A stretch of DNA of 64,000 nucleotides from Anaerococcus marasmi (lineage in GTDB: Bacteria; Bacillota; Clostridia; Tissierellales; Peptoniphilaceae), in the NCBI RefSeq assembly GCF_900290195.1, contig NZ_OLMF01000004.1:1832943-1896942 (forward strand), written 5' to 3'. This document shows, piece by piece, positions 26,140-35,010 of this stretch (within the stretch, counting starts at the first letter, position 1; each line of letters begins with the position of its first letter). Made by a program: the position numbers and the translations under genes. The notes below the pieces were generated by a model. The model searched no databases. It had not been told where the DNA came from and saw only the letters and a list, made by a program, of their open reading frames with translations.

Positions 26140-27354
26140 ATGTCTGATTACGAACAAAAAGAAATAAGATGTTCTTTTTGTGGCAAGGATAGCTCACAAG
26201 TTAAAAGAATTATAGCTGGTCCTAATGCTTATATTTGTAACGAATGTGTCGACTTATGTCACGAGATTATAGCCCAAGAGACTAATTCGGCCTCTGAGTT
26301 TTCGGCTGATATCGACCTATCGACACCAAAAGAGATCAAGGACTTCCTTGACTCTTATGTTATAGGTCAAGATGATGCCAAAAAGACCCTTTCCGTTGCA
26401 GTATATAACCACTACAAAAGAATTAATAGCAATGAAGAAGATAGCGACATAGAGCTACAAAAATCAAATATATTAATGCTAGGACCAACTGGTTCAGGAA
26501 AGACCCTCCTTGCCCAAACCCTTGCTCGCAAGCTAAATGTACCTTTTGCTATAGCAGATGCGACAAGCCTTACAGAGGCAGGTTATGTAGGTGAGGATGT
26601 GGAAAATATTATCCTAAAACTCGTCCAAGCCGCAGATTACGATATAGACATAGCAGAACGTGGAATTATCTATGTAGATGAGATAGATAAGATCACAAGA
26701 AAAAGTGAAAATCCATCTATAACCCGAGATGTATCAGGTGAAGGAGTCCAACAAGCCCTTCTTAAGCTAATCGAGGGAACAGAAGCGAATGTCCCTCCTC
26801 AAGGAGGAAGGAAGCATCCTAGCCAAGAGTATATCCAGGTTGATACGACAAATATCCTCTTTATCCTAGGAGGAGCCTTCGATGGAATTGAAGATATTAT
26901 AAATAGGAGACTATCTGAAAAGACCATAGGCTTTGGGGCAAGTGTTACGAAAAATGCTAGTGCTAGCCTTAAGGAAGTTAATACAGAAGACCTCCTTAAG
27001 TACGGGCTCATTCCAGAATTTATAGGAAGGGTGCCTATAGTTGTAAGCCTTGATGCTCTTGAAGTTGACTCTTTAGTCAAAATCCTAAAGGAGCCAAAAA
27101 ACTCCTTCGTAAGACAATACCAAAAGCTCTTCGAGCTAGATGGTGTTAAGCTTACATTTGAGGATGAGGCATTGGAAAAGATTGCCGAAAAGGCCTACAA
27201 TCAAAAAACTGGTGCCAGAGGACTAAGGACCATAATGGAAAATCTCCTCCTAGATCTCATGTTTGAAATTCCTTCAATAGATAATCTAGAAGAAGTGATT
27301 GTCACAAAAGAGTCTATAGATGATAAGGAAAAATTAGTTTATAAGAAAAGATAG
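26140..27354 (+). CDS. clpX: ClpX unfoldase subunit
   Basis: A 404-residue AAA+ unfoldase. The N-terminal C4 zinc-binding domain is CSFCGKDSS...CNECVDLC (residues 11-41). Walker A is [15 protein letters not shown], and Walker B is [10 protein letters not shown]. It recognises tagged substrates and feeds ClpP. A palindromic repeat (27359-27470) separates it from lon. Confidence 0.96.
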   Translation: MSDYEQKEIRCSFCGKDSSQVKRIIAGPNAYICNECVDLCHEIIAQETNSASEFSADIDLSTPKEIKDFLDSYVIGQDDAKKTLSVAVYNHYKRINSNEEDSDIELQKSNILMLGPTGSGKTLLAQTLARKLNVPFAIADATSLTEAGYVGEDVENIILKLVQAADYDIDIAERGIIYVDEIDKITRKSENPSITRDVSGEGVQQALLKLIEGTEANVPPQGGRKHPSQEYIQVDTTNILFILGGAFDGIEDIINRRLSEKTIGFGASVTKNASASLKEVNTEDLLKYGLIPEFIGRVPIVVSLDALEVDSLVKILKEPKNSFVRQYQKLFELDGVKLTFEDEALEKIAEKAYNQKTGARGLRTIMENLLLDLMFEIPSIDNLEEVIVTKESIDDKEKLVYKKR

Positions 27355-27358
27355 AAAG

Positions 27359-27470
27359 ATGGGGTTGTTGCCGAATGAACAATCGTCCAGATATCATTAA
27401 CGAATCTCTATTAATTTAAGATTATGTTTAATGAATGACGATAGTATTCATAAATTTGCAACAGCCCCAT
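27359..27470. repeat. Palindromic mobile-element-like repeat, copy A (112 bp)
   Basis: Its ends are ATGGGGTTGTTGC and GCAACAGCCCCAT, inverted with one mismatch. The arms continue with weaker symmetry (GAATGAACAATCGTCC on the left; the right arm reads ATGAATACTATCGTC on the opposite strand). The same arms occur at 57451-57648. It sits in the clpX-lon gap and would fold as a long hairpin in mRNA, perhaps as an attenuator or processing site. It holds no gene. Confidence 0.7.
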
Positions 27471-27488
27471 TTTATAGCGAGGTAAAAG

Positions 27489-29819
27489 ATGACAGATGTT
27501 TATGAAAAAGTTAATAATAAATATCCTCTTATAGCCCTAAGGGGCTACTGGCCAATGCCAACCACCTTCCTAAGTTTCGATGCCAAAAGAAGTATTTCGG
27601 TAAATGCAGTTGAAGATGCAAGGCTTAGAAATACCAATCTATTTTTGGTAAACCAAAAGGATGTCTTCGATGACAATCCCAAAAAGGAAGGCCTCTACGA
27701 ATTTGGTATAGTTGCAAGCATAAAAGATACCTTCGAGCTTCCAAATGGTGTGACAAGAGTCTTTGTAGATCCAATAGGAGTGGCAAGACTTGATGATCTA
27801 GAGGTATCTGAAGGCTTTCTAAAAGCTAATGTATGCGAATACCACTACAAGGAAGAAGAGGAAAAAGATAAGGAAAATCTCCTATCACTAAAGAAGATCT
27901 TGATAGATGACTTCAAGGAATATATCAGCCTTGATAACAATGCTCTTGATGAAATAGCCTATAGTTTGATAGAGATTGACAACTTCCACAGGTTAGTTGA
28001 TGTGATAACCTTCCACCTAGAGCTTGCTCCAAAAGAGTATTACCAAATACTCGAGACTATCGACACAGAAAAGAGGATGCTTGCTCTCCACGAGATACTA
28101 AGTAAGGAAATTAGCCTTAAGAAGCTATCCAAGGAGATAGAAAAACAGGTTCAAGATAATATCAACAAGAGCCAAAAGGACTATTATCTAAGAGAGAAGA
28201 TGGAAGTCCTAAAGAAAGAAATCAACGAAAATAACGGAGAGGCCAAGTCTGAGGCTGACTATTATAGGAAAAAAATAAAGGCTATTAAGCTTGATAAGGA
28301 AAGCAAGAAGTCACTAGAAAAGGATATCGAAAGAATCGACTCCCTACCAGAGATGAGCCCTGACTATGGAGTTTTGTCTGCCTATCTTGACTTTGTGGTA
28401 TCCCTTCCTTGGAATAAGCTAAGCAAGGATGTAATAGACATCAATAGGGCAGAGAAAATCCTAGACGAAGACCACTACGGCCTAAGAGATGTAAAGGAAA
28501 GAATCCTAGAATCTATCGCAGTTCGACAAAAAAATAAGAACTCAAAGGGATCTGTTATTTGCCTAGTAGGACCTCCTGGTGTGGGAAAGACTTCTATAGC
28601 TAAATCCATAGCCCGAGCCCTTGATAGGAAGTTTGTCTCTATGAGGCTTGGTGGAGTAACCGATGAATCAGAAATCAGAGGTCATAGGAGAACTTATGTA
28701 GGAGCTATGGCAGGAAGGGTTCTTGCAAATATCGACAGGATCAATGTCAAAAACCCAGTCTTTCTCCTAGATGAGATCGACAAATTAGGATCAGATTTTA
28801 GGGGAGACCCATCAAGTGCCCTCCTGGAAGTCCTAGACCCAGAACAAAACGATAAGTTTATCGATAGATACCTAGATATACCTTTCGACCTATCAGATGT
28901 CTTCTTCATCACAACGGCAAACGACATGAATGAAATTCCTGATGCCCTCTACGACAGACTAGAAGTAATAGAGCTATCAGGCTATACAATAAGCGAGAAG
29001 GAATCTATAGCTAAGAAATATTTAGTAGCGAAAGAAATGGAAAACAATGGACTTAAGGAAGATGAAATTACTATATCAGATTCAGTAATTGAAAAAATCA
29101 TCAAAAACTACACTAGAGAAGCAGGGGTCAGAGAACTTGAAAGACTTATTGCCAAGATTTGTAGAAGAGCAGTCAAAGAAATCCTTGCAGGCAAAGATAA
29201 GGTTCGTGTTACGATGCAAAACTACACGAAATACCTAGGCAGGGAGAGATTCCTCGACGATGCTATAGAAAAAGAAGACCAAGTAGGCCTTGTAAATGGA
29301 CTCGCTTGGACCTCTGTTGGAGGCACTATGCTATCTGTTGAGGCAAATGTCATGGAAGGTAAGGGCAATGTAGAAATGACAGGATCCTTAGGAGATGTAA
29401 TGAAAGAATCCGGCCAAGTAGCCATGGCCTATATTAGATCAAAGCAAAGTGAACTTGGAATCCGTGGGAAGTTCTACGAAAATAAGGACATCCACGTCCA
29501 CTTTCCAGAAGGAGCAACACCAAAAGACGGTCCTTCTGCAGGAATTACTATGACCACTGCAATGGTATCAGCCCTTACTGGCAAGAAAGTAAGAAGCGAT
29601 ATAGCTATGACTGGAGAAGTTACAATCCGTGGTAATGTCCTCCCAATAGGAGGCCTTAAGGAAAAGGCTCTAGCAGCCTATTCTTACGGAATCAAAAACG
29701 TCATAATTCCAAAAGAAAATGAAAGAGATACAGAAGATATTCCAAAGGAGATTAGAGATAAGATTAACTTCATCACCGTCTCCAAGGTATCTGAAGTCAT
29801 AGAAAAGGCCCTAGTATGA
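27489..29819 (+). CDS. lon: ATP-dependent Lon protease
   Basis: A 776-residue LonA protease. It has an N-terminal substrate domain ([15 protein letters not shown]), a long coiled region (residues 200-300), an AAA+ module with Walker [16 protein letters not shown] and Walker [12 protein letters not shown], and a C-terminal Ser/Lys protease domain. The catalytic Ser is in [11 protein letters not shown] and the Lys in [14 protein letters not shown]. It overlaps engB by 4 bp, a common lon-ysxC arrangement. Confidence 0.96.
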   Translation: MTDVYEKVNNKYPLIALRGYWPMPTTFLSFDAKRSISVNAVEDARLRNTNLFLVNQKDVFDDNPKKEGLYEFGIVASIKDTFELPNGVTRVFVDPIGVARLDDLEVSEGFLKANVCEYHYKEEEEKDKENLLSLKKILIDDFKEYISLDNNALDEIAYSLIEIDNFHRLVDVITFHLELAPKEYYQILETIDTEKRMLALHEILSKEISLKKLSKEIEKQVQDNINKSQKDYYLREKMEVLKKEINENNGEAKSEADYYRKKIKAIKLDKESKKSLEKDIERIDSLPEMSPDYGVLSAYLDFVVSLPWNKLSKDVIDINRAEKILDEDHYGLRDVKERILESIAVRQKNKNSKGSVICLVGPPGVGKTSIAKSIARALDRKFVSMRLGGVTDESEIRGHRRTYVGAMAGRVLANIDRINVKNPVFLLDEIDKLGSDFRGDPSSALLEVLDPEQNDKFIDRYLDIPFDLSDVFFITTANDMNEIPDALYDRLEVIELSGYTISEKESIAKKYLVAKEMENNGLKEDEITISDSVIEKIIKNYTREAGVRELERLIAKICRRAVKEILAGKDKVRVTMQNYTKYLGRERFLDDAIEKEDQVGLVNGLAWTSVGGTMLSVEANVMEGKGNVEMTGSLGDVMKESGQVAMAYIRSKQSELGIRGKFYENKDIHVHFPEGATPKDGPSAGITMTTAMVSALTGKKVRSDIAMTGEVTIRGNVLPIGGLKEKALAAYSYGIKNVIIPKENERDTEDIPKEIRDKINFITVSKVSEVIEKALV

Positions 29820-30403
29820 AGATAAAAAATATTGAACTAGAACAAGTTGCAGGCTTTAGAGAACAATGGCCAAGGGAAGACCTTCCAGAGCTTGCCTTTG
29901 TAGGTAGAAGTAACGTAGGTAAGAGCTCCTTTATCAATTCCTTACTAGGCAGAAAAAAGCTTGCCAAGACTTCCTCTGTTCCAGGCAAGACTAGGACGAT
30001 CAACTTCTATAGGATAAATGATAAGTTTAGGCTAGTAGACTTACCTGGCTACGGCTATGCCAAGGTCAGCAAGAAGGAGAAGGCCAAGTGGGATAAGCTA
30101 ATTAATGAATACCTCCACCAAAGAGAAGCCCTAAGAGAAGTCTTCCTCCTAGTTGATATCAGACACGAGCCAACTAGCCTAGACAAGCAGATGTATGATT
30201 GGATAAGAGAAACTGGCTTTACAGGCTTTGTAATAGCAACCAAGTTTGACAAGATTAAGAAAAGCCAGACCCAAAAACATATCAATCAAATCATGAAAAA
30301 ACTAGAGATCGACGACGAAGGCCTAATATTTGCCTACTCTTCAGAGACTAAACACAACAAGGATGTCCTAGAAGAACAAGTCGATGTGATAATTAATTAT
30401 TAA
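29816..30403 (+). CDS. engB: Ribosome biogenesis GTPase EngB/YsxC
   Basis: A 195-residue small GTPase for 50S assembly. G1 is GRSNVGKSSFINSLL, G3 is VDLPGYGYAKVS, and G4 is ATKFDKIKKS. Length and motifs are standard. It is coupled to lon by ATGA and is the last gene of the housekeeping run. Insertion elements begin about 30 bp after its stop. Confidence 0.95.
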   Translation: MKIKNIELEQVAGFREQWPREDLPELAFVGRSNVGKSSFINSLLGRKKLAKTSSVPGKTRTINFYRINDKFRLVDLPGYGYAKVSKKEKAKWDKLINEYLHQREALREVFLLVDIRHEPTSLDKQMYDWIRETGFTGFVIATKFDKIKKSQTQKHINQIMKKLEIDDEGLIFAYSSETKHNKDVLEEQVDVIINY

Positions 30404-30427
30404 AGTCTAACCCCAAAGTCTAGACAT

Positions 30428-30452
30428 AAGGTGACCCCAAAAAGTTGGACCT
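30428..30452. repeat. Terminal inverted repeat of the IS3/IS150-like element (one end)
   Basis: GGTGACCCCAAAAAGTTGGAC is the tip typical of IS150-group elements. A look-alike (AACCCCAAAGTCTAGAC) lies just outside, at about 30409-30425, and may be a remnant of another end. The matching opposite end was not found. Confidence 0.65.
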
Positions 30453-30490
30453 AATACCAGGACTGGTAGTTTACTAGTTCTGGTATTAGT
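30453..30490. terminator. Hairpin inside the IS3-like element end
   Basis: TAATACCAGGACT and the facing AGTTCTGGTATTA form a stem between the IS tip and its transposase gene. A second palindrome, CCACCCCTAGGGGTGG followed by ATTTTTT, lies at about 30502-30524. They may stop outside transcription and end orfB. Confidence 0.5.
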
Positions 30491-30521
30491 TTATTACTTT
30501 CCACCCCTAGGGGTGGATTTT

Positions 30522-31450
30522 TTAAGCCGCATTCTTTTCTCTATATTCCACCGGACTTAAATATCCTAACTTTTCTTTTATTCTGTATTTATTGTAATAT
30601 TCGATATATTCTTCTAATTTTTCTTTTAAGTCTTCATATGAATAGAATTTATTTCCATAGTATATTTCTTGTTTTAATATCCCAAAGAAGTTTTCCATTG
30701 GTGAGTTATCTAGACAGTTTCCTTTTCTTGACATTGACTGGATTATTCCTTCATCGTCTAGTCTTGATGTGTATTGTTTTACTTGATAGGCCCATCCTTG
30801 GTCTGAATGAAATATTCTATTACTCTTGTTCACACTTGTTATTTCTATTGCTTCATCTAAAGCTTTTAGTATTGGTTCTAGTGTCGGTTTTTTTGATATT
30901 TCATAGCTTATGATTTCACTATTGTACATATCTAGATATGGGTTTAGGTAAAGTTTTTTTACTTGGTAATTTCCTTTTTTGTCTTTTTCTAAGTATTTAA
31001 ATTCTGTTGTGTCTGTTGTTATTTGTGTATATGGTATTTCTCATTTGAATTTTCTATTTATTTCATTATCGGCAATTTTACCTATTGTTCCTTTGTATGA
31101 GGAATATTTTCTTGTTTTCCTTGAGAAGTTTGTTACTTGAAGTTTTAATTTTTGTATTAGTTTTTGTACTTTCTTCTTGTTTATTAGTAGCCATTGTCTT
31201 CTCAATATACCTGTGATTCTTCTATATCCATAGTTTGGATTGTTTTTTCTAATTTCTATTATTTTCCTCTCTAGATGCTCATCCTTATTTGGTCTGTCTA
31301 AGCGTTTTTGCCAATACATGTAGGTTGATTTTGGCATTTTGAAATATTCTAACAAGTCTTTTAGTTTAAATTTATCTCTTAGTGATTTAATGATCTTAGA
31401 TATTCGTCTATTTCTGATTCTGTCATTTGAGAGAATTGAATCTTTTTTTT
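30522..31450 (-). pseudogene. IS3-family (IS150 group) transposase orfB, interrupted by a stop codon
   Basis: The rve integrase-core frame. N-terminal residues LLEYFKMPKSTYMYWQKRL are followed by an HTH_21-like region; the DDE residues are in QITTDTTEF, FHSDQGWAYQ and NSPMENFFG. An in-frame TGA at 31041-31043 stands where IS150-type proteins have Trp (…NRKFK-stop-EIPYTQITTD), splitting the gene in two. Upstream, an A9G run at about 31442-31451 is a plausible -1 frameshift site joining orfA to orfB. The element is unlikely to transpose by itself. Confidence 0.8.
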
Positions 31451-31919
31451 TAGAATTTCTACTTCCATTTGAAGGTGGTAATTTTCTTCTCTTAGTTTTT
31501 CTATTTCACTTATATCTTCTTTAATTTCAGTTTTTTTAATAGGTTTCTTCTTACCATCTCTTTCCATTTTTGAAGGCCTCCCTCTCTTTTTAGGTTTTAG
31601 TCCTTCAATTCCTTCTTCTCTAAATTCTTTTACCCATCTAACTATTATGCTTGGGTTATTGATTTTCATTTCATTAGCGATGCTTTGATAGGATATTTCT
31701 CCAGTTAAGTACAATTTTACTACTTTTAATTTAAACTCTAAAGAGTAACTATTATTCCTTCTTGATACTTTTAGTTCATCATAACCTTGAGATTCGTAAG
31801 CATTAACCCACACTCTAATAGTTTTCTTATCTCGGATACTATATTTTTTAGCTAATTCATTGTAGCTTATCTTACTTTCAAGATATTCTTTTACTAATTT
31901 ATATTTAAATTCTAGTCAA
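31379..31919 (-). pseudogene. IS3-family (IS150 group) orfA, 5' end cut off by an IS256 insertion
   Basis: Encodes two helix-turn-helix segments (KISYNELAKKYSIRDKKTIR and EISYQSIANEMKINNPSIIV) and a GRPSKM linker, then a coiled coil. The frame runs back to EFKYKLVKEYLESK, then meets a stop at the IS256 boundary. The missing start (MTKYSTEF) lies on the far side of that insertion at 33217-33247. The gene ends overlapping orfB in the -1 frame. Confidence 0.8.
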
Positions 31920-33216
31920 GTCCATAATATTGTGTAAATTAAACTAGCACAATATTTACTATTTCATTCTAATATATATTTTAGAAGATGTTATCCAATC
32001 CTCATTGATATCAATGAGGATTGCGCCTATTAGACGCATGGCTGAATCTTCATTAGGAAATATTCTAACGACTTTTTCTCGCCTTCTAACTTCTTGATTT
32101 AATCTTTCTAAGCAATTTGTTGACCTAAGTCTGCTATGAATTACATCATTAGCTAGATATGCAAAAGCATCTTCAAATCCTTCATCTAAGGTGTTTAAGG
32201 AGTTTTGAAATTTCTTTTCGGTTTCATATTTTAAGAATATTTCATCTTTCATTTTTCTTGCCAAGTTTATATCTTGGATTTTAAACAGTGTTTTGATATC
32301 AGTTCTAAATTCTTCAGTGTTTTTCTTTGGTGCCTTTGATAGGATGTTTCTTAGAAAGTGTACCTGACATCTTTGCCATATTACATTTACGAATGTTTCT
32401 TTTATTGCTTTTACTAGTCCTTTGTGAGCATCTGATATTACCATTTTGAGTCCAGATAGTCCTCTAGATTTTAAATATTCAAAGAAGTTTGACCAGGAGT
32501 ATTCACTCTCGCTAGAGCTTAGGTCTAAGCCTATGATTTCTCTATTTCCTTTTTCATTTATTCCTATTGCAATATGACAAGCCTTTGATACTACACGATT
32601 GTTTTCCCTTACTTTTATATATACAACATCCACAATTAGATAAGGATATTTTATCGTACTTAGGTCGCTATTTCTCCGTAGTTTTACTTCTTCGTCAAGT
32701 TCTTTAGTTAGGGATGATACAAAGGATTTAGAATATGTTTTTCCGCACATATTTTCTATTACCTTGGATACTTTTCTTGTTGATACTCCTTGAACATACA
32801 TTTCTAGCATTGTTGTAAGTAGAGCTTTTTCATTTCTTTGGTAGCTTTCAAAAACTTCTGTCGAGAATTTACCGTCTCTTGTTCTAGGAACTCTTAGAGT
32901 TAAAGTCCCTATCTTTGTTGTGTAGTCACGTTCGTAGTATCCGTTGCGGTAAGTGCTCCTATTAGGATCCCTTTGATAGGCTTTATTTTCTAAGTATTCA
33001 TCTCTTTCTTTTTCCATTAGCTCATTAAAAACTTTTGTTAAGATAGATCTAGCAATTTCATTGTCTACAGATTTATTAATTAAATTTTGTATTTCTTCTT
33101 GATTAATTGTAAAGTGTAATTGGGTCATTTGTTTCTCCTAGTTGGTTTTTGTCGTTGAAAACATTGTACTAGTTTAGGTTCCAAATGACCTTTTCTTTTT
33201 ACACAATTATACGGAC
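31920..33216 (-). mobile_element. IS256-family insertion sequence, apparently complete (1297 bp)
   Basis: The ends GTCCATAATATTGTGTAAA and, on the opposite strand, GTCCGTATAATTGTGTAAA are inverted repeats matching at 16 of 19 positions. They flank one intact transposase gene. The element sits inside the IS150-like orfA. Direct flanks TCTAGTCAA and TCTATCTAA match at only 6 of 9 bases, so no clean target duplication is seen. Confidence 0.85.
31959..33128 (-). CDS. IS256/Mutator-family transposase
   Basis: A 389-residue full-length Mutator-type transposase. Catalytic Asp residues are in LIVDVVYIKV and VISDAHKGL, and the Glu is probably in TNCLERLNQEVRRREK. CQVHFLRNIL is the family's C-x-H signature. 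The frame is uninterrupted with ATG after an AGGAG site. It is probably active or recently so. Confidence 0.93.
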   Translation of the reverse strand: MTQLHFTINQEEIQNLINKSVDNEIARSILTKVFNELMEKERDEYLENKAYQRDPNRSTYRNGYYERDYTTKIGTLTLRVPRTRDGKFSTEVFESYQRNEKALLTTMLEMYVQGVSTRKVSKVIENMCGKTYSKSFVSSLTKELDEEVKLRRNSDLSTIKYPYLIVDVVYIKVRENNRVVSKACHIAIGINEKGNREIIGLDLSSSESEYSWSNFFEYLKSRGLSGLKMVISDAHKGLVKAIKETFVNVIWQRCQVHFLRNILSKAPKKNTEEFRTDIKTLFKIQDINLARKMKDEIFLKYETEKKFQNSLNTLDEGFEDAFAYLANDVIHSRLRSTNCLERLNQEVRRREKVVRIFPNEDSAMRLIGAILIDINEDWITSSKIYIRMK

Positions 33217-33247
33217 TCTATCTAAATTCTGTACTATATTTTGTCAT
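33217..33247 (-). pseudogene. Orphan start of the IS150-like orfA
   Basis: ATG at 33247 (minus strand) encodes MTKYSTEFR before a stop at the IS256 edge. IS150-type orfA proteins often begin MTKYSTEFKYKLV, and the continuation EFKYKLV is on the other side of the IS256. No IS tip precedes the ATG; the neighbouring gene's terminator abuts it, so the outer end of the old element is lost. Confidence 0.65.
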
Positions 33248-33250
33248 TAA

Positions 33251-33277
33251 AACCGACCTTAACTGGCCGATTTTTAA
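33251..33277 (-). terminator. Terminator of the sigma/anti-sigma operon
   Basis: On the minus strand, AAAATCGGCC and GGTCGGTTTT form a stem around AGTTAA just after the DUF4179 gene stop. Confidence 0.6.
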
Positions 33278-33281
33278 TTTC

Positions 33282-34271
33282 TTATTTTGAAGACAAGGTA
33301 AATTCTTCGATTTTTTCATAGTTACCATTTGTTAGTTTGCCGGAGGATTCATTTAATTTTGCTCCTAATAGGGTAAATTCTATTTCTCTACCATCTTTTA
33401 TTTCATCTAGACTTAGGTCTGAGAATGTTGAATTGTAGATGAAGGTTGCCACTCCATCAGAGACTGTTCTTAGGTCTAAGGAGACTTCTTTGCCTTCTTG
33501 GTCAACACCTTTGATTTGATAATCATAGTTTGAATCTAATCCTTCAATTACAGCGGTCATAGCTATTGGATTTACCTTCATCATTCTAATGTTTGCACCA
33601 TTTTCTAGTTTATAGTTTTCTGCAAGTATTTTATTGTCTTTGTTTACTATATTTGAGCTTGCTTTGATTGATACAATTTCATTTGAAGTGCCACTTCCAA
33701 TATAAAGGTCAATATTTGCATCTTCTAGTTCTGGGAAAGTCTTTTCGAATGTTGTCATGTATTCAGAAACAAAGGCCTTGCCGTCATCTGACATGCCTGT
33801 TGATCCGCTTTGCCCCCATGCCTTGTAGGTCTCACCGTTTATTACTACTTTATAGATATTTGTGGTATTAGAAACGTCTTCCTCAAGGCTTCTTCCTTTT
33901 GGATCTCTGAGTATTGTTGAATAGATCTTGTCATCTTCGATTACAAGATTTTCGAGAATAATAGATTCATCACCTATTTCTATTGGCTTATGAAGTTCTG
34001 TTACATACTTATAGGATTCTGGGCTTGCTCCGATTGTTTCCATCATAGATACTTTAAGGTCTGTGAAAGTCTTAGAAACACCTGCCCTTACAGGAGGCAT
34101 TGTTAGTCCTGCTGCAAGGAGGAGAGCGGCTGCTACTGCTATATATTTTTTCTTAGAATTTTTCTTGTAGGATTTTGCTGTCATATATAATTTCTCTCTT
34201 TCTATATCATCGAGCTTAAATTCGCTAGTTTCAAAGTCTAGGTCATTTATCTTATCATAAACATTTTTCAT
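33282..34271 (-). CDS. DUF4179 membrane-anchored anti-sigma-like protein
   Basis: A 329-residue protein with a cytoplasmic N-terminus (residues 1-42, Asp/Glu-rich), one membrane segment (YIAVAAALLLAAGLTMPPV) and an extracellular DUF4179 domain plus C-terminal beta domain. It overlaps the upstream sigma-factor gene by 17 bp. Such pairs work as sigma and anti-sigma, with the outer part sensing envelope stress or a ligand. The signal is unknown. IS elements have landed just beyond its terminator without damaging it. Confidence 0.8.
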   Translation of the reverse strand: MKNVYDKINDLDFETSEFKLDDIEREKLYMTAKSYKKNSKKKYIAVAAALLLAAGLTMPPVRAGVSKTFTDLKVSMMETIGASPESYKYVTELHKPIEIGDESIILENLVIEDDKIYSTILRDPKGRSLEEDVSNTTNIYKVVINGETYKAWGQSGSTGMSDDGKAFVSEYMTTFEKTFPELEDANIDLYIGSGTSNEIVSIKASSNIVNKDNKILAENYKLENGANIRMMKVNPIAMTAVIEGLDSNYDYQIKGVDQEGKEVSLDLRTVSDGVATFIYNSTFSDLSLDEIKDGREIEFTLLGAKLNESSGKLTNGNYEKIEEFTLSSK

Positions 34272-34779
34272 TTTCTATATCCTTTCTAATTTTTTTCTTG
34301 CCTCGGGATACTCTGTTATAAAGCCCAGCCTTTGATATGTCGTAGATTTTGGCAAGGTCATCATAGGAGTAGCCTTCTATAAATAATTTACTAAAAATTT
34401 CTCGGTCTTTTTCGTCTAGGATCTTTAGAATTTCATCTGTTTCGTCTAAGTTAATCCCACTTTCATCTTCTAAATAGTTTTCTACTTCATCAAAATCCAC
34501 ACTTTTGTGTCTGATTTCTTTTCTTAGGGCGTCGATTGCCTTATATCTTGCAACACCTGCGCACCAGTTTTTAAAGCTTGATCTTTTAGGGTCAAAGGAA
34601 TCTATATTATCCCAAACTGCAAGGATGCTGTCATTTAGGACTTCCATCCTTATATTTTCGTTAAAGGTTAATACCTTATAAATAGATGCTTTCATAACTG
34701 GGCCATAGGTGTCGATAAAAATCGTTAAGGCTTTTTCATTTCTTTTTTTCATGCCCTTTATTATTTTTTCTTCACGCAT
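34255..34779 (-). CDS. ECF-type RNA polymerase sigma factor
   Basis: A 174-residue sigma-70 family factor. Region 2 includes EVLNDSILAVWDNIDSFDPKRSSFKNWCAGVARYKAIDALR, here cited only by its ends (EVLNDS to DALR). Region 4 has the helix-turn-helix IFIEGYSYDDLAKIYDIS-like turn near residue 140. ATG 34779 is used because AAGGAGGA precedes it; a longer GTG start would run through that site. It is likely held by the DUF4179 partner and may activate its own operon. Confidence 0.85.
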   Translation of the reverse strand: MREEKIIKGMKKRNEKALTIFIDTYGPVMKASIYKVLTFNENIRMEVLNDSILAVWDNIDSFDPKRSSFKNWCAGVARYKAIDALRKEIRHKSVDFDEVENYLEDESGINLDETDEILKILDEKDREIFSKLFIEGYSYDDLAKIYDISKAGLYNRVSRGKKKIRKDIENEKCL

Positions 34780-34806
34780 CTTATCCTCCTTCACCTATAT
34801 ATTCGT

Positions 34807-34820
34807 AACAAGATCTTGTT
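34807..34820. promoter_or_regulatory. 14-bp perfect palindrome upstream of the sigma gene
   Basis: AACAAGATCTTGTT lies 27 bp before the sigma-factor ATG. TATAAT for that strand sits at about 34832-34837. The palindrome would overlap the transcription start and may be an operator. Confidence 0.4.
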
Positions 34821-34952
34821 TTCTATCAAAAATTATATTATTTTTCTAATAATAATTATTCACCAAATTCTATTAAAATCTACTTTTTACTGAATATTTG
34901 ATATAAAGCATAAGTATTTATAGAAAATACTTTAACCCGCTATTTTAAGGAC

Positions 34953-34981
34953 TTGCAAACATTATCATAATTTGTTATCAT
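34953..34981 (+). promoter_or_regulatory. Promoter for the flavin reductase lipoprotein
   Basis: TTGCAA (34953-34958) and TATCAT (34976-34981) lie 17 bp apart, with an extended -10 TG at 34973-34974. The ATG is at 35011. Confidence 0.65.
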
Positions 34982-35010
34982 TTATAAGCAGTATTAAAAA
35001 GGGAGGATAT

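Noticed and set aside
31041-31043. UGA read as tryptophan or Sec in the transposase
   Set aside because: No other gene here uses UGA as sense; many genes end with it. Simple nonsense decay explains it.
31911-33225. Nine-base target duplication of the IS256 element
   Set aside because: The flanks TCTAGTCAA and TCTATCTAA match at only 6 of 9 positions; not convincing without an empty-site reference.
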